Numbered from the stretch's first letter, positions 10,352-22,772 are shown. The stretch is 64,000 nt of DNA from Notolepis coatsorum (GCA_963971535.1 OZ020598.1:87762412-87826411); one strand, 5' to 3'. Program-made: numbers and translations. The notes: a model not told the origin generated them from the sequence alone.

Positions 10352-10790
10352 ACGGCACGGTGGTGTAGTGGTTAACACTGTCGCCTCACAGCAAGAAGGT
10401 CCAGGGTTCGAATCCCGCTTGGGGACCAGGTTTCCATGATGCCAGTTACCCAGGTGGGGTATCTCCCAGGCCTTTCTGTGTGGAGTTTGCATGTTCTCCC
10501 CGTGCTCGCAAGGGTTTCCCCCCCCGATAAGATAAACCCAATGGAAAAACATGCACAACAACAAGATCGCTAACGCTGTGGCGTCCTTGACGAAGACGGA
10601 CAGGAGCACTTGGATTGGTCCCCTGGCGCGGCTCACGTGGCGCCTGTCTGCTCCCGGCTGCCCTTGGGGGGGAAGGACGACGGGATGGGTTAATCGCAGA
10701 TACGCATTGTATGCATGGTTCGCATGTGTGCCAAATGGTGACCTCGGAGCAGGTCCTAAATTATTATTATTATATTATTACACTGTGTAA
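10352..10790 (+). mobile_element. tRNA-derived SINE, third family
   Basis: The head 'cggtggtgtagtggttaaca' and 'ccagggttcgaatcccg' are clear A- and B-box-like elements. It is followed by 'gtgtggagtttgcatgttct' and 'ccccgtgctcgcaagggttt', a combination very common in fish genomes. The body continues through GC-rich sequence ('tcccggctgcccttgggggg') to a (TTA)n 3' end near 10760-10790. Non-coding. Confidence 0.75.
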
Positions 10791-11277
10791 GACTGCAACA
10801 ATTTCTGAAAATGTCTGGTATTAAAAGGATAATTCAGATTTTTTAAACGCTAGCTTTGTGTGCACTGTGGAGTAAATTCGAATGAGCCTCAGTCAGTGTA
10901 CCGACAGGAATTTGACCCCCGATGACTTTGCATTGGTTTGTGGCTAACTATTGTGAGATATTTACTCACGTATAAATTGTCAAATAATCTTGTCGGGCCT
11001 TCACCCAAATTGACTCGTCTATCTGACTATATTCAACATCCAAATTGTCATGGTTATCAATAATATCCAATAATGAAAGGTAGAAACATCTTTCAACGGT
11101 TTATTCAAAGAAGTGAATCAAACAATAAGTTACAGACAGGAAAATGATACGTTGCAAGGAGAAATTGGACATTGCAACGGGCAGACATTCTAGGTTCTGC
11201 CCAGAGCCGAAGGAATCAAGCTTCTTTTATGTCATCACTGAGCCAATGGACATGCTTCTTCAGAATAGGAGCATAAT
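10791..11277. other. Non-coding stretch
   Basis: AT-rich sequence, no recognisable gene. It may contain the outer part of the inverted-repeat element that follows. Confidence 0.35.
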
Positions 11278-11795
11278 GCACAAATCCCACCAGGCGCGGG
11301 CGTAAGCACGCGCAGGTTTCGTGCAAGAACAGCACGCATGGCCGTCCACACCGCGTCTGACTTCAGAGCGGGCGAAAGTGCACGGAGGAAGGAACATTTA
11401 CATTGGAACAGCTGTAAATGCCTAGTCTATATGCGAAGTCAGTCCCCGTTTGAAGATTTTTTAAAGATTTCCAGTTCCATCATTCTATTGTCCATTTTGC
11501 ATGTATAACCAGTTATTATATAATTAATTAGAACGTTAGAATTCATTTTAGAATGATGATCAGTGTGACTGTACTCCTGAAAAAGTATAGTATGGTTTAT
11601 TTGTATTGGGAAAGATAAACACATTAGCTGGTTGAACAACATCTATATGTGTGGTAATAATGCAGATATTGAGTGTATTTCTGTGAAAATGTGCATGTCT
11701 CTGAATCCAACCAAAGCGACGCCAGTTAACATGGGAGCTAAAGTGAAGCGCTGATCGCCCGCCCGCCTTGCGCCCGCACCTGGTGGGATTTGTGC
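11278..11795. mobile_element. Inverted-repeat (MITE-like) element
   Basis: 11278-11306 ('gcacaaatcccaccaggcgc' then 'gggcgtaag') is the near-perfect reverse complement of 11767-11795. The arms are 29 bp and enclose about 460 bp of AT-rich, non-coding DNA with GC-rich edges. The superfamily is unclear because I could not identify a target duplication. The arms may be internal to a larger element. Confidence 0.6.
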
Positions 11796-12090
11796 GTAAA
11801 CAAGACTGACACGAGACCAAACAGGTATTAGTCAGCCAGCTCGGTAGCATTGGATTACAACAATTTTAGAACACAGACTCTCTAACAAGAATGAATGGAT
11901 ATGACATTCCTGTATGAACACACAGCTTTAACACAGTCTTTCAACAGTTTACAGGGCTAACATATGACAACAGTTGATTGTACACACTTTTTTAAGTAAT
12001 TTACAATAGATGGAATTACGGATAGATAGATTATGGTAGTTGCATTTATTTATTTTGCATTTATTTAAAAAAAATTTGGACCTTATTTTG
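11796..12090. other. Non-coding AT-rich stretch
   Basis: Nothing recognised up to the L1-type insertion. Confidence 0.4.
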
Positions 12091-12330
12091 ATTTGATTTG
12101 ATTTTTTTCCCCTTTTTTTTTTTTTTTTTTTTATTCTATAATAATATTTTACCGTATACAGTGTATATCCAGCGAAATTAACAATTATACAAATGCTTAT
12201 ATAGGACATACCCCTAATACCTATTTTCTAAAACCCTCTACACACATATGCTCCAGCTCGAACCCCCCCCTCCCGGACCCCTCCTTGGATAGTACCTCCA
12301 TTATCCCTCACTTCTAACCAGACACTACCA

Positions 12331-13125
12331 TTATAAGCTAGCTTTTATTCTCTCCACCACTTCTACCCACATTGACATTTTGGATTCGTTGAGACCCAGA
12401 ATTCTTGCTGTAGATATTTCTTGATATATCACATCGAGATATGTAAGAGACCAAACTTTCCGGCACATTTTTTCCAGTTGAAACCAGCGTGATGCGATCA
12501 GTTTTTTAGCTACTGTGATACCCGATAAAACCAATCTCTTTAGCTGTGGATTTACTGCAAACTCAAAAACATCATTCAAAAGCAATACAGAGGGGTGTAC
12601 TGGTATATTCCAAGATACGAGTTTTGATAATTGATGGGTCACATCTTTCCAGAATGCCTTAACTGGTGGGCAGTCCCAATACATGTGCATAAATGTCCCT
12701 TCGTCTCCATTTGTACATTGGGAGCATTTTGAGTCTTGTTTCAGGCCCATTCTGTTCAGTCTTATAGGAGTCAAGTATGTCCTGTGAATATAGTTAAGAT
12801 TGATTTGTTGATGGTCCGGGTTCCTTGATGTAAGACGGACATTTGCCCATGCTTCTTGCCAATCAAAGTCACTTTCCAGGTCTGGAATATCCCTCCTCCA
12901 GACAGTGTCTAGTTGAAGGGTTTCACACGAGGACGTTAGTAATTGATAATAAAAACCTGATACAAAACCTCCCAATGTTTCTCTTTCGTAGAAGAATTTG
13001 TGGTATCTGTGGTGTTCAACTGGTATGTCTAATGGAACACCGTGAGACCTCAAACATAGGCGTAACTGTATGTAAAAAAAGCCATGTGGACTCGGTGAGG
13101 TTAAACTTTGTGCATATTTCTCCAT
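12331..13125 (-). pseudogene. L1-type ORF2 C-terminal part, frameshifted
   Basis: Continuation of the 13016-15442 protein in another frame. Real homology starts around GFFYIQLRLCLRSHGVP; the initial 14 residues are frame shadow. It contains the C-terminal cysteine-histidine motif of fish L1/Tx1 elements: CSQC (134-137), H147 and C152 in FMHMYWDCP, inferred to bind nucleic acid. The stop is followed by about 200 bp of 3' UTR and the poly(A) tail. Internally there are no further stops, so the homopolymer slip is the only visible break in the surviving RT region. Confidence 0.8.
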
Positions 13126-15442
13126 AACTACAGAAGCCCTGGTTATTAAAAATATCCCCTAATGAGTGTATGCCTTGCTCTCCCCATATAGGGAATCTTA
13201 TAGGACGTTTTTCCATTAAGAGTGCATTGTTATTGAATATGGGAGTGTGATTATGCCATTTTTGAGGGTTAGGATATTTTTTTTGTGTTTCCCGCCATGT
13301 TCGGATTGCATGGGTAATTATGGGGCCAAATTTCCGCTCACAGTGCTTGATTGGAAGTTTAGTGTGTGCTATGTCCTTCAGTCTCTGTGGGGCTACTATG
13401 TTTTCTTCCAATTCTCTCCAAGATACCAAAGCCTGGGGATCAAACCATATTGTCAATGGTCTTAATGTGTAAGCCTTAAAATATTGGAAAAAATCTGGAA
13501 CTGCCATGCCACCGTCTGCTTTATTTCTCTGTGCGGTGGATCTTTTTATGCGAGGTGGTTTGTTATTCCAAATAAATTTGTATGTGGAGGAGTGTAATCT
13601 TTTCCAGTAGCCCTCTGGAGGGGGTAACGGTAGCATTGAGCTGATGAAGTTGATTCTTGGTAATACATCCATCTTAACTATTGATACCCTTGCCTGTACT
13701 GAGTTTTTAAGTTTTGCCCACCTGTCCAGGTCGTCTTTGATTTTGTTCTGTATTTTTGTGTAATTGTGCTTCACCGTTTGTCTTATGGTGGGAAATATTT
13801 CCACACCCAAGCATCTAAAATGTTTTACCATGGGTATCGCACCTGGGAGGGTTGTGTCTTTTTTTGCATGGATGTTAAGTGGAAGGAAAGCTGACTTCGG
13901 CCAATTTATTTTAAATCCCGATAAATCACCAAAGTTCTCTATCAACTTGAGTAGATGAGGCAATGTGGTGTTGGGGCTTTGCATGAACAATATTACGTCG
14001 TCCGCATATAAACTAATTTTATGTTGTGTGCCCTTGATTACGATTGGTTCTATGTATTGGGATTGTCTTATATATTGTGCTAAAGGCTCTAATGATAGAT
14101 CGAATAGTCCGGGACTAAGAGGGCAACCCTGTCTGGCTGAGCGTGATACCGGAAAGATTTCGGAGATGAATGTGCCTGTTGTAATCATGGCCGATGGGTC
14201 CTTGTATAATACTTTAATCATATCAATGAATCCTTTTCCTAACCCCATCCTTTCTAATACTGCCCATAGAAACGACCATTCCAGCCTGTCAAATGCTTTC
14301 ATAGCATCCAGGGACAGCATCGCCTTAGGTGTGGTGTCCTCTTTGTCTGCATCTAGTACGTGCAGTATTCGTCTTATGTTATCATTGATCAGGCGACCTC
14401 TTATGAAGCCAGTTTGGTCCGGATGAACTAAAGACGTCATATGCTTTTGCAATCTGATGGCTAATACCTTAGAGTACAGTTTGACATCGGTTCCGAGGAG
14501 GCTTAAAGGTCTGTAACTACCACACTCGGTGGGGTCTTTGTCTTTTTTGAGAAGGACTGAAATGAGTGCAATATTGTCGTGTTTATGGAAGCTCCCCTCC
14601 TTGACTGAGTATAAGATCATATTTAGTAATAAGGGTCCAAATATGTCCCAACAAGAAAGGTACATTTCTGATGGGATACCGTCTCTTCCAGGAGCCTTAC
14701 CATTTTTCATTTCGGATATGGCCTTCTTGAGTTCCTCTAATGTGATCGGTGCTTCTAACTGTTTAGCGTCGTCCTCCGAAAGTTTAGGGAGAATAATTTG
14801 ATTAAGATATGTGTCCAATTTGTTTTGATCAAAGGTCGTTTCTGAATTATATAAGTCGGAGTAGAATTCTTTGAATGTATCGTTTATTATTTTGGGGTCT
14901 GTTACAAGTACTTGTTGTTTTCTAATGGCAGTTATATCTGCAAATTTCGCATTAATTCTTAATCGCATGGCTAATAGGTGACTAGGTTTAGAACCTTGGA
15001 AGTACTGCTGTTGTCTTGTGCTGCGTATTTGCATTTCCGATTTTTGTCTGTATATTGCATTGATCTCTGTTTTTAGTACGTTAACTTGATTTTCTAGTCT
15101 AGTTGAGTTGTTGTTTTTTAAAGAATTAAATAACGTTGAGTAAAGCGTTTCCAGTTCAGACAGTTTTGTGCATTGATTTTTGCGCAATATGGAGGAAAAT
15201 CTATCCGTGAAATCCTTGATCATACCCTTTACCGACATCCATATTATTCTGGGGTCTTGCACCGCGTTTGCATTCTCCCGTAGGAATACTGTGAGAGCTT
15301 CTTTGAGTTGTGTAATGAATTCCTTGTTGTTAAGCAGCATAGTATTAAAACGCCATCTTGGGGCCCGGGAAGATAGTATACCAAATGTTGCTTTTAGAAG
15401 TAAATAACAGTGATCTGAAAGCGCATTGGGTATCATTTCCAC
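13016..15442 (-). pseudogene. L1-type ORF2, endonuclease end and reverse transcriptase
   Basis: An 808-codon frame. Starting from the tail of the endonuclease (ALSDHCYLLL), it carries the L1-group RT: GKAPGRDGIPSE (248-259), SYRPLSLLGTD (309-319), LSLDAMKAFDR (376-386), SARQGCPLSP (435-444), the catalytic YADD (479-482), then YKFIWNNKPPRIKRS and GGMAVPDF typical of the L1/Tx1 thumb region. The frame is lost near 13074-13080, where a run of seven A on the plus strand (seven T in the sense strand) is one base longer than the reading frame needs; the rest of the protein continues in the neighbouring frame at 12331-13125. Upstream EN sequence is missing. Apart from that the copy is well preserved. 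Confidence 0.85.
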
Positions 15443-15556
15443 TTCATATTTATCAAATAGTCTCGGGGATGCAAAGACATAATCAATTCTGGATAATGTG
15501 TTATGTCTCCCCGATCGACAGGAGTACTTTCGGGTCGTGGGTGATTTGATTTGATT

Positions 15557-16165
15557 TATAGATATGGATATTCTTATATTTGCAAAAAACCTGCTACTGT
15601 AGATCCTGACACTATACAGAGGAACAGCATAGAGAGGACTCTACCGATCGACACCATCGTTGTTCAGTAAGAAACAGGGCTAGGGTTCCAAATGTCACAA
15701 CTATCCCTTTAACGTCATCGATGCCTATTGATCCGCAAAGCCTGCGATAGGCTTTCATCCTCTTCATTTGCCTCACGGGACAATTGGCCCATCTCTGAGG
15801 ACACGGTATGGATCGAGAAGATAATCGCAACGCTGTTGTCTGGCTGGACAAAAGGCGCGGCATCGACGTCTGAACCGCTCGCGGCCCTGATAATCCCCCT
15901 GTTGTCAGTTCCCACTCATGATTATCACGTTGTCTCAACGGCAAGGACATCCTGTCCCTCCGAGACACTGCCCCCTCGGAGCTGGTATCGATTCAGTAAT
16001 TTTTACCTCCAGGGAAATTAATGTTCTGCCACGAGGTTAGCAAGGTCGCCACCATATCTATAAATGTTATTGTACTCAACGTCAAGGTGAGAGCGCTGAA
16101 CCTGGGAGAGAGAGTCTCTGTGCCAATTCTCTTCTTCTCCTCCTGTTCTCTCTTTACGTTTAGAT
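15557..16165. other. Non-coding stretch, moderately GC-rich
   Basis: No recognisable domain. Frames of up to 118 codons occur on both strands here (for example 15612-15968 minus and 15728-16021 plus) but they overlap and look unlike any family I know. Confidence 0.4.
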
Positions 16166-16648
16166 CAGTGGTTCTCTGCCTGTTTGGGGTCAACGCCCCC
16201 CTATCTGACGTCCAGGTGCCATAGCTCCATACATCTCAATGTTGATGCTTATGATTATTTTCTGTTTATCACGAGTATTATATGACGTTCTCAGCCATTA
16301 CTGTTTCTATTTGTCTCAGTTTGTTGGATCAGTTAAGCCTGTCAGTGGTGTGTGTCAAATGAAGACTTCTAACCATGGGTAGGGTCTATGACACGTTCCC
16401 TGTTCCTGAAGTGGGATTTTTGATTGATTTTGACGGTGCTCCGTGCATATAGGCTCCTCTCTGGTTCCAGTCAAGTTGTTGTCCTGATATTAAAACAAAT
16501 GATGAATAAATTAAATAAACTAGCGCCCCCTTTCTCTCAATGCCCCCTTTCAACAATTCTGCACCCAGCGCCCCCCCCCCCCCCCCCCCCCCCCAAACGA
16601 TCTGAACGCCCCCTGGGGGGTGGTACCATCCCCGTTGGGAAACCCTCA
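16166..16648. mobile_element. Diverged hAT-like non-autonomous element
   Basis: The left end CAGTGGTTCTCTGCCTGTTT and the right end (minus strand: GAGGGTTTCCCAACGGGG) resemble the CAGTGGTTCTCAA... ends of fish hAT elements. Adjacent sequences GTTTAGAT (left) and ATTTAGAA (right) share TTTAGA, compatible with an old 8-bp target duplication. A C-rich homopolymer lies at 16571-16594. No transposase is encoded. Confidence 0.45.
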
Positions 16649-17462
16649 TTTAGAAATTGAAAATCGTGTTGCAAGGTTGAGATTCTGACACGCCTGTCCT
16701 AAACTTCACCACTGAGCGGTGAAATTGCGTAAATGGATCAGAGAGTGCCCAGAGTGTCAAAGAAGGGCGCGGTTTCACCATCTGCCCTCAAACTGCCGTC
16801 TGCGTTTAGTGAGACAGGTTTGTCTTGGTAGACCAAAATGGTGGACTGTGATGATCAAAGGTCTGACGAACACTGTGGGGCAATTTACATTCGACCTCCT
16901 TCCCTTTTATGTGAATGCCATGGAATGACTTGACTCTTGAAGTCAAGTTAAAACCCTCCATGTTAAGAAAAGCTCCCACAAATCCTTTATTGGAAAAAGA
17001 AAAATGGAAGAAACCTCCGATGGGCAATTCAGAGAAGGACCCCCCCCCCAAAGCATTTCCCTTGCAATTCAAAAAGAGGGACAACTCCACACATGTCAAC
17101 TGTCAGTACTTCTATGAAAATCTGTTTGACACAGTGGGTCTTATTGGCTATTGTTGTGAGGTATGAAGAGTGTAGTGGAGGGGCATATCCAATCTGCGCT
17201 GTAACATTACAGAGTCCTTATGCCTGCAACGTTGGATACGGGCAAGCAAGCAGGCTAATTTCACCCACTCCTCTTCCCGAGCCAGCAGCACGTTTAACTG
17301 TCCCTAAATTGAGGTGTCAAGTGTGGCATTTGCCTTCCAATTCACATCCGCATACTAATTACTGCTCTATTGTGTGTCTGTTGGCTGTTATTCTACGTTT
17401 TCTTTTAGGGAGTATTTCTTTTTGCAGTGTCTCACAGTACGAATAGAACATGCAATAGAATG
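16649..17462. other. Non-coding stretch
   Basis: No recognisable coding or repeat feature. Confidence 0.4.
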
Positions 17463-17470
17463 CAATAGAA

Positions 17471-18030
17471 CAGGGGTTCTCACAATTTTTTATACCACGA
17501 CCCCATTTTATTTAGGATCTTTTTTGGCGACCCCACACATAATGTATCGCATAATTTCAACATGGAAATAAGGTATATCAAAATAAAAGCACACGTTGTT
17601 GAACTTGATCATGCATATTTATTAGTAAATTCAATTGCAGCACTATGTTATCAATGAAATTAATGAATATTATCAACAAAAGCATTGGCAGTGTGGTATA
17701 GCAGCTGGTTATGTGCAGAGCCCATTTCATCGCGACCAACCGGCACCACTTCTGACAACAAAAACGTATCCATTGCGAGTCCAGGTTACACACAAAAGAC
17801 CACACCCCCCGGGCCCCTCCCACGATTATACATGCGCAGGATGTAGTGAGATGTGTATTGGAATACTGTGTGTCGGCCTCCGTTGATGAAGGGGCGAGAC
17901 ATGGCAAATACACACATCTGCCGGGTGGAAAACTCGATCGGAGTTTTTTCAAATATTTTTTATGCACAACCCCACTGTCACCTACCCGCGACCCCACTTT
18001 GGGTCACGACCCGTAGTTTGAGAACCACTG
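17471..18030. mobile_element. hAT MITE with perfect 8-bp target duplication
   Basis: The ends are CAGGGGTTCTCACAATTTTT (left) and, on the minus strand, CAGTGGTTCTCAAACTACGG (right). The 8-mer CAATAGAA directly precedes the left end (17463-17470) and directly follows the right end (18031-18038). Length 560 bp. Subterminal 'gaccccat' and 'gaccccac' motifs repeat near both ends. The element has no long open frame, so it must have been moved by a transposase from elsewhere. Confidence 0.9.
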
Positions 18031-18341
18031 CAATAGAACATGTTCAAGCCTTTCCATAAATTGGCCTTCAGCGGATGTGCAGGATTCATCCTATTTTCTT
18101 TTACATGAGCCAGTCACATTATGCAAAAGCTTAGGACATAAGCTTACAAGGATCTGAATTCTGAAACTGTGAAATAATGTGAGGCTGCAGGCCGACTGTA
18201 CATATCAAGAACACAAGACCACAAAGAGCCTGTTTTTCCTTTGCATGCATTGGAGCAGTTTGCTGAATTGTTATTATAAGGAAAAAGCCAAACGCAGAAA
18301 TAATCCTCCTTAAGCATAGAAAAAGGCATCGAGTCAGTATC

Positions 18342-19297
18342 TTAACACATTAACTGCCACGGAGTTTGCCCCTCTCATACCACTCTCTGCCATCGCCTAT
18401 GGCGATGTTTACCTTCTTTGCAGGGCTATACCTTTTTAAATTGTATTGCTAAATTGACATTACTATGGCCCATTCAACATCGATTATCCATCGTTCAGGA
18501 TGTGGGAACGTTATACTTTTTCATTCATAGATTCATACGAAAATACAGTCTAGAATATAAATGTGTTTTTAATTTATCGTTTTCTGCAGTAATTCCTAGA
18601 ACGCTAGTTATAGGCCTAAACGCATAATATAGATTATCGATTGCAGTTTATTCGTGATACACGCTATATAAAAAAATCCAACTGAATACGATCCTAAACG
18701 TTATGACTCATCATGTGCGGATGAACGGGGGGGGGGGGGGTGTTTATAATTCCGTGATTGTCAGTAAATGCTTTATGTAGTATGGGTGATATATTGATCA
18801 GAGCAGTTTGCATTAATAATAATAAACAATCACGCTGAAAATTACGTCAGCGTCCTCTTACCGTTCGCCAATGAGACTGGAGGAAAAGTATCCCACTTAT
18901 TTTACGTGGATCGACTAGATCCATTTCCGGTTTGTATAATAATAATAAACGCCCAAATCATATCGATTATTGAGTTATGGCAGCGATCCATATACACGGA
19001 TGTGTGTCTAGAGTCCCGCAACAATATGTGAGTGCCGGACGCATTTCTCAGATGCACGGAGATCACCAGAGATCCATTTCCGGTTGTAACTTGCCCAATC
19101 ATCCACCAGGCGGCAGTATTGAAGCGTTGCAAAGTTGTTCAGGCTCCCACTGTATCAGCTGAGGCTGGGTGAAGGAATTATGAATACCATGGCGAAAAAA
19201 TAAAATATGATCTCAATAACGTCATACGCCGTGGATTGGCGGAATTCGCATGACCTTGAGACCCGTCGTACAACGTGATTGGCGGTCAATGTGTTAA
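18342..19297. mobile_element. TTAA-flanked (piggyBac-like) non-autonomous element
   Basis: Bounded by TTAA at 18342-18345 and 19294-19297. The left end reads TTAACACATTAACTGCC and the right end, on the minus strand, TTAACACATTGACCGCC. It shares internal blocks with the larger TTAA element at 25307-27031: 'tcatcatg' plus a G-run (18729-18741), and near the right end 'caggcggcagtattgaagcg' and 'gaattatgaat'. About 956 bp, no transposase. A mixed GC-rich and AT-rich composition separates it from its flanks. Confidence 0.7.
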
Positions 19298-19663
19298 TAG
19301 GAACATCAACCAATCGGATAATAAAAAAAATAAAGATTCATACAAATTAAAGAAATCTCAGTATGAATTAGTGGTGGAATTATTTACTTATTTATTTATT
19401 GGTTGTAGGGAGCTCAGTCAGCCAATCAGAGGGTCCCTTGAAATTTCAATCAACCAATCAGAGGGCCCCTCCAAACATGAATCATCATGTCAAACATCCT
19501 TTCAACGGAAAAACTAAATTCGATCTGAGAACCCCCAAATGAGTTTTGGTGTAGGGCCCCCAGATGTCTCGGGACAGCTCTTGCCGAAGCTATGTTTTTC
19601 TCTTTTCATCTGTCCATCACGCGTTTACATTTTTCCTAACTCATTTAAACTTTTTGATCTACT
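19298..19663. other. Non-coding stretch with direct 'ccaatcagagggncccttg' repeats
   Basis: Near 19420-19475 the motif 'caatcagagggtcccttgaa' is followed by 'caatcagagggcccctccaa', a short imperfect direct repeat. No gene seen. Confidence 0.45.
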
Positions 19664-20116
19664 TTTTCTCCACATTTTTCAATTTTTCTCCCGTCCCCAA
19701 TTTCGCATTGTCCAATTCTACCCTCCCCTGTCTCGAACGTTGTTAGGCCATGTCTCCCACAAGCCGGCTGCAATGTGGACGAAGCCTTGCATCACGTGTC
19801 CCCTCCGGTACTCGAGGAGGCAGCCGTCGCATCTTTTCACCTGCACAGCGCGATCTCTCAGCAGCGAGGGTCTGCGTGGGAGGGACACGCCACCCTCGTT
19901 GCTTCCTGATTCTACTGCGCAGGCGCACCAACCGACCTGTATGGGTCGCTGTCCACAACGTCCGATCCCCACCCACCAGCTTCCCACCCCTTAATACTGC
20001 CAATTGTATTAGTATGAACGACCAGCCAAGCTGGTAGCAACGCCGAGAGCTGGGCTCGAACCCAGCATCTCCTGCGTTGGTGGCGAGCGCCTTGCCCACT
20101 GCGCCACCTAGCCGCC
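19664..20116 (-). mobile_element. tRNA-derived SINE, fourth family (minus strand)
   Basis: On the minus strand the head at 20116 reads GGTGGCGCAGTGGGCAAGGC (A box region) and GCTGGGTTCGAGCCCAGC (B box region), a good RNA polymerase III promoter. The long body includes 'tggttggtgcgcctgcgcag'-type sequence and 'caggtgaaaagatgcgacgg'. The 3' end is 'aattggggacgggagaaaaa' followed by an A-rich tail. The 118-codon and shorter frames here are shadows. Confidence 0.75.
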
Positions 20117-21184
20117 CTCATTTTAACTTTTAACACCTGCACTGTGGGCTTATCTCCAGACAACTGTCTTGGAAAATATTATCATGTCCATAGCTCTGTT
20201 TAAATACATATTCTCTGTACAAAGCTTTAACTAGTTGACCTAGTATACAGCTCAGACACAGTCTTAACACTGTTCTTAAAACAACAGCCAAGGCCCAGAA
20301 GATATGACATTAGGCCTTGTCTCCAGTCCCCTGTGAGACATGACAAAACCCCTAAACCCATCTTTTGTTTGAATTTTCTCATCTTTGTTCATTTTTGTTT
20401 ACCTTTCTTGTCATATCTGTTCATCTTTTGACGTCATGTCAACTTTGTACTTAATTGTAAGCCTGGCCAGAACTCTTTCTCACTTTCTGGTCAGACGCTT
20501 TGTCTCTGATTTTAACTGAGGAATAGAAAATAAATTATGTTCTATTTTTATATATAAATGTACTCGTCTAAATTTGTACAGTTCACTGTCATGGCTGATT
20601 TAAAATATTCCACATCACAACCTTTTCAGAGACTTTCAGAAATGACGTTGAGAAGCTTTTTGTTCCTTTTCATGAAAGGTGTAGAGAAAAGAAGCCGAAC
20701 AAAGCCGGCACCCGCTTCCGAGTAACAAGCGTATTAAAACACGTACTTCTGGTCAAATTAGTTCACCTTATTAAAAAGTGGGCTGGTGTAACATTTAATG
20801 TCTTTTCTCTGCTTTTCCCCCATAATACATCTGGCGATTACAAAATGTCAGTCATGACAAGGTTTCCAATCGCAAAGTTATAAATGATGAATGGTGCAAT
20901 TATGTTTCCTCAAAACAGCATTAAACATTCAATAGCAGCAATATTCCTCTTTAACTAATGGGGGAGAGAAACAAACAAAAGGTTAGTCTGGAATGTTCCA
21001 ACTGCAATTATAGAGAAAAAAAAGAAAAAACACTGAATCGTGTTACCACAGTTTTACAATCGAATGAGTCACAGAAGGCTTTTCAGCCTGCCGCTTAGTT
21101 TTAATGTATTATGTTTTAATTGTTTGATATGGTTTGAGTATAGTATCTTGACATTTTTGTAAATTGTTCAGCACTTTGTCTGTC
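20117..21184. other. Non-coding stretch of about 1 kb
   Basis: AT-rich. No recognisable exon, repeat or RNA gene. Confidence 0.45.
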
Positions 21185-21432
21185 TTTGGGGTTATCTTAA
21201 TAGTGGCCCAACCACATGCGACTGTGGCACAGAACCCCAGACCATGGAGCACCTCCTTCTATGTCCTCTGCAAAGGACCTAGCACTCTACAACATCAAGG
21301 GACAGCAATGTACCAAGCACTGGCTGGACCTTATATAAGCTGAATAGCTTCGTATATAGCCACGAAAAGAAAAGAAGAAGCACTTTGTCAACTGCTGTTG
21401 TTTAAAAAATTTACTTGACTTGACTTGACAAC
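21185..21432 (+). pseudogene. LINE ORF C-terminal remnant
   Basis: The frame reading SGPTTCDCGTEPQTMEHLLL carries the cysteine-histidine pattern (C-x-C-G...QTMEHLL.CP) found at the C-terminal end of many non-LTR retrotransposon polyproteins. The frame breaks within about 15 codons. Near the end, 'acgaaaagaaaagaagaag' would be the usual basic terminus. A 'ttacttgacttgacttgac' tract follows at 21411-21430, which may be a LINE-type tail. The rest of the element is gone. Confidence 0.55.
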
Positions 21433-21559
21433 ACACGTACACGATGACTGAAACTTTGGGAGACAAAGATTGACAAGAAAGAGACGTATTGACCCCTTTG
21501 GTGGCCCTTCACTGTATGTCCTCTCTCATGTCCTCTTACTCCACGTGCACGTCTCTGTG
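21433..21559. other. Short non-coding spacer
   Basis: Nothing recognised. Confidence 0.4.
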
Positions 21560-22220
21560 CTCACAGTGTTGTAGGACTCGAGTCCGAGTCCTGGACTGAT
21601 TTTCAGGACTCGTGACTTGACTTGGACTTGAGGACTGATGACTCAGACTTGGACTTGGACTCGAGCATTGACTGCATTCGGACTCTGAAGGTGCAGACGA
21701 GGACTCAGACTTGTTAATTGATAAGATATATATATTTTTTGTAATAGGCCCTAGTCATTTGGCACAAGATATTGATGGATAGTGCATTTGTTTGGCTATT
21801 GTGTCACAAAGTAAATAAACTCTCATTGAAACGGTGACCGCTGTGTCATTTATGTGTAATGTAGATCTTTTTTTATTTGTATGTCAGCTGTTTGACTGCC
21901 AGAGTGGAGTGGACTCCACCTTGATGACTTGGACTTAGACTCGGACTAGGGTAATGGGGACTCGACTTAGGCTCTTCTTTGGTGACTCGGACTTGGACTC
22001 GTACAGTGGGGACTCAAGACTCGGGTAATGCAGACTCGACTCGGACTCGACTTAGGCTCTTCTTTGGTGACTCAGACTTGGACTCGTACAGTGGGGACTC
22101 GAGACTCGGGTAATGCAGACTCGACTCGGACTCGACTCAGGCTCTTCTTTGGTGACTTGGACTTGGACACTGGGGACTCGAGACTCGACTCCGACTCGAG
22201 ATTTAGTGACTCGACTACAA
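21560..22220. repeat. Degenerate 'GACTCGGACTTG' array
   Basis: Irregular repetition of GACTCG, GACTTGG and ACTCGGACT motifs. Three longer units of about 70-110 bp ('ggctcttctttggtgactc' to 'gactcgactcggactcgac') lie between about 21970 and 22200. An AT-rich interruption falls at 21720-21900. Low-complexity, non-coding. Confidence 0.75.
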
Positions 22221-22274
22221 CACTGCTGTGAGCTGTGGCTTGTTGCTTTTACGAAGACAGACTGATGTAAAAAA

Positions 22275-22772
<498 letters not shown>

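Larger units (their letters stand above)
12091..15556 (-). mobile_element. L1-type LINE with poly(A) tail and target duplication
   Basis: The 15-bp TGATTTGATTTGATT occurs at 12091-12105 and again at 15542-15556, flanking the element. Inside the left copy is a T-rich tract (to about 12132), which is the poly(A) tail on the minus strand. These are the hallmarks of target-primed reverse transcription by L1-group elements. The 5' end is truncated within the endonuclease: in frame upstream of the first ATG, about 30 further codons read through SRIDYVFASP and into SDH, the C-terminal endonuclease motifs. The TSD is itself a simple repeat, so chance similarity cannot be fully excluded. Confidence 0.85.

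Noticed and set aside
13965..14426. 153-codon plus-strand frame opposite the L1-type RT
   Set aside because: It lies antisense within the conserved RT domain and has no family resemblance; a shadow.
15612..15968. Possible host exon in the 15.6-16.0 kb GC-richer stretch
   Set aside because: Overlapping frames on both strands, no recognisable protein family and no convincing splice-site arrangement.
20030..20116. Genuine tRNA gene on the minus strand
   Set aside because: A and B boxes are good, but the sequence continues into a long SINE body with an A-rich tail and the acceptor stem does not pair convincingly.
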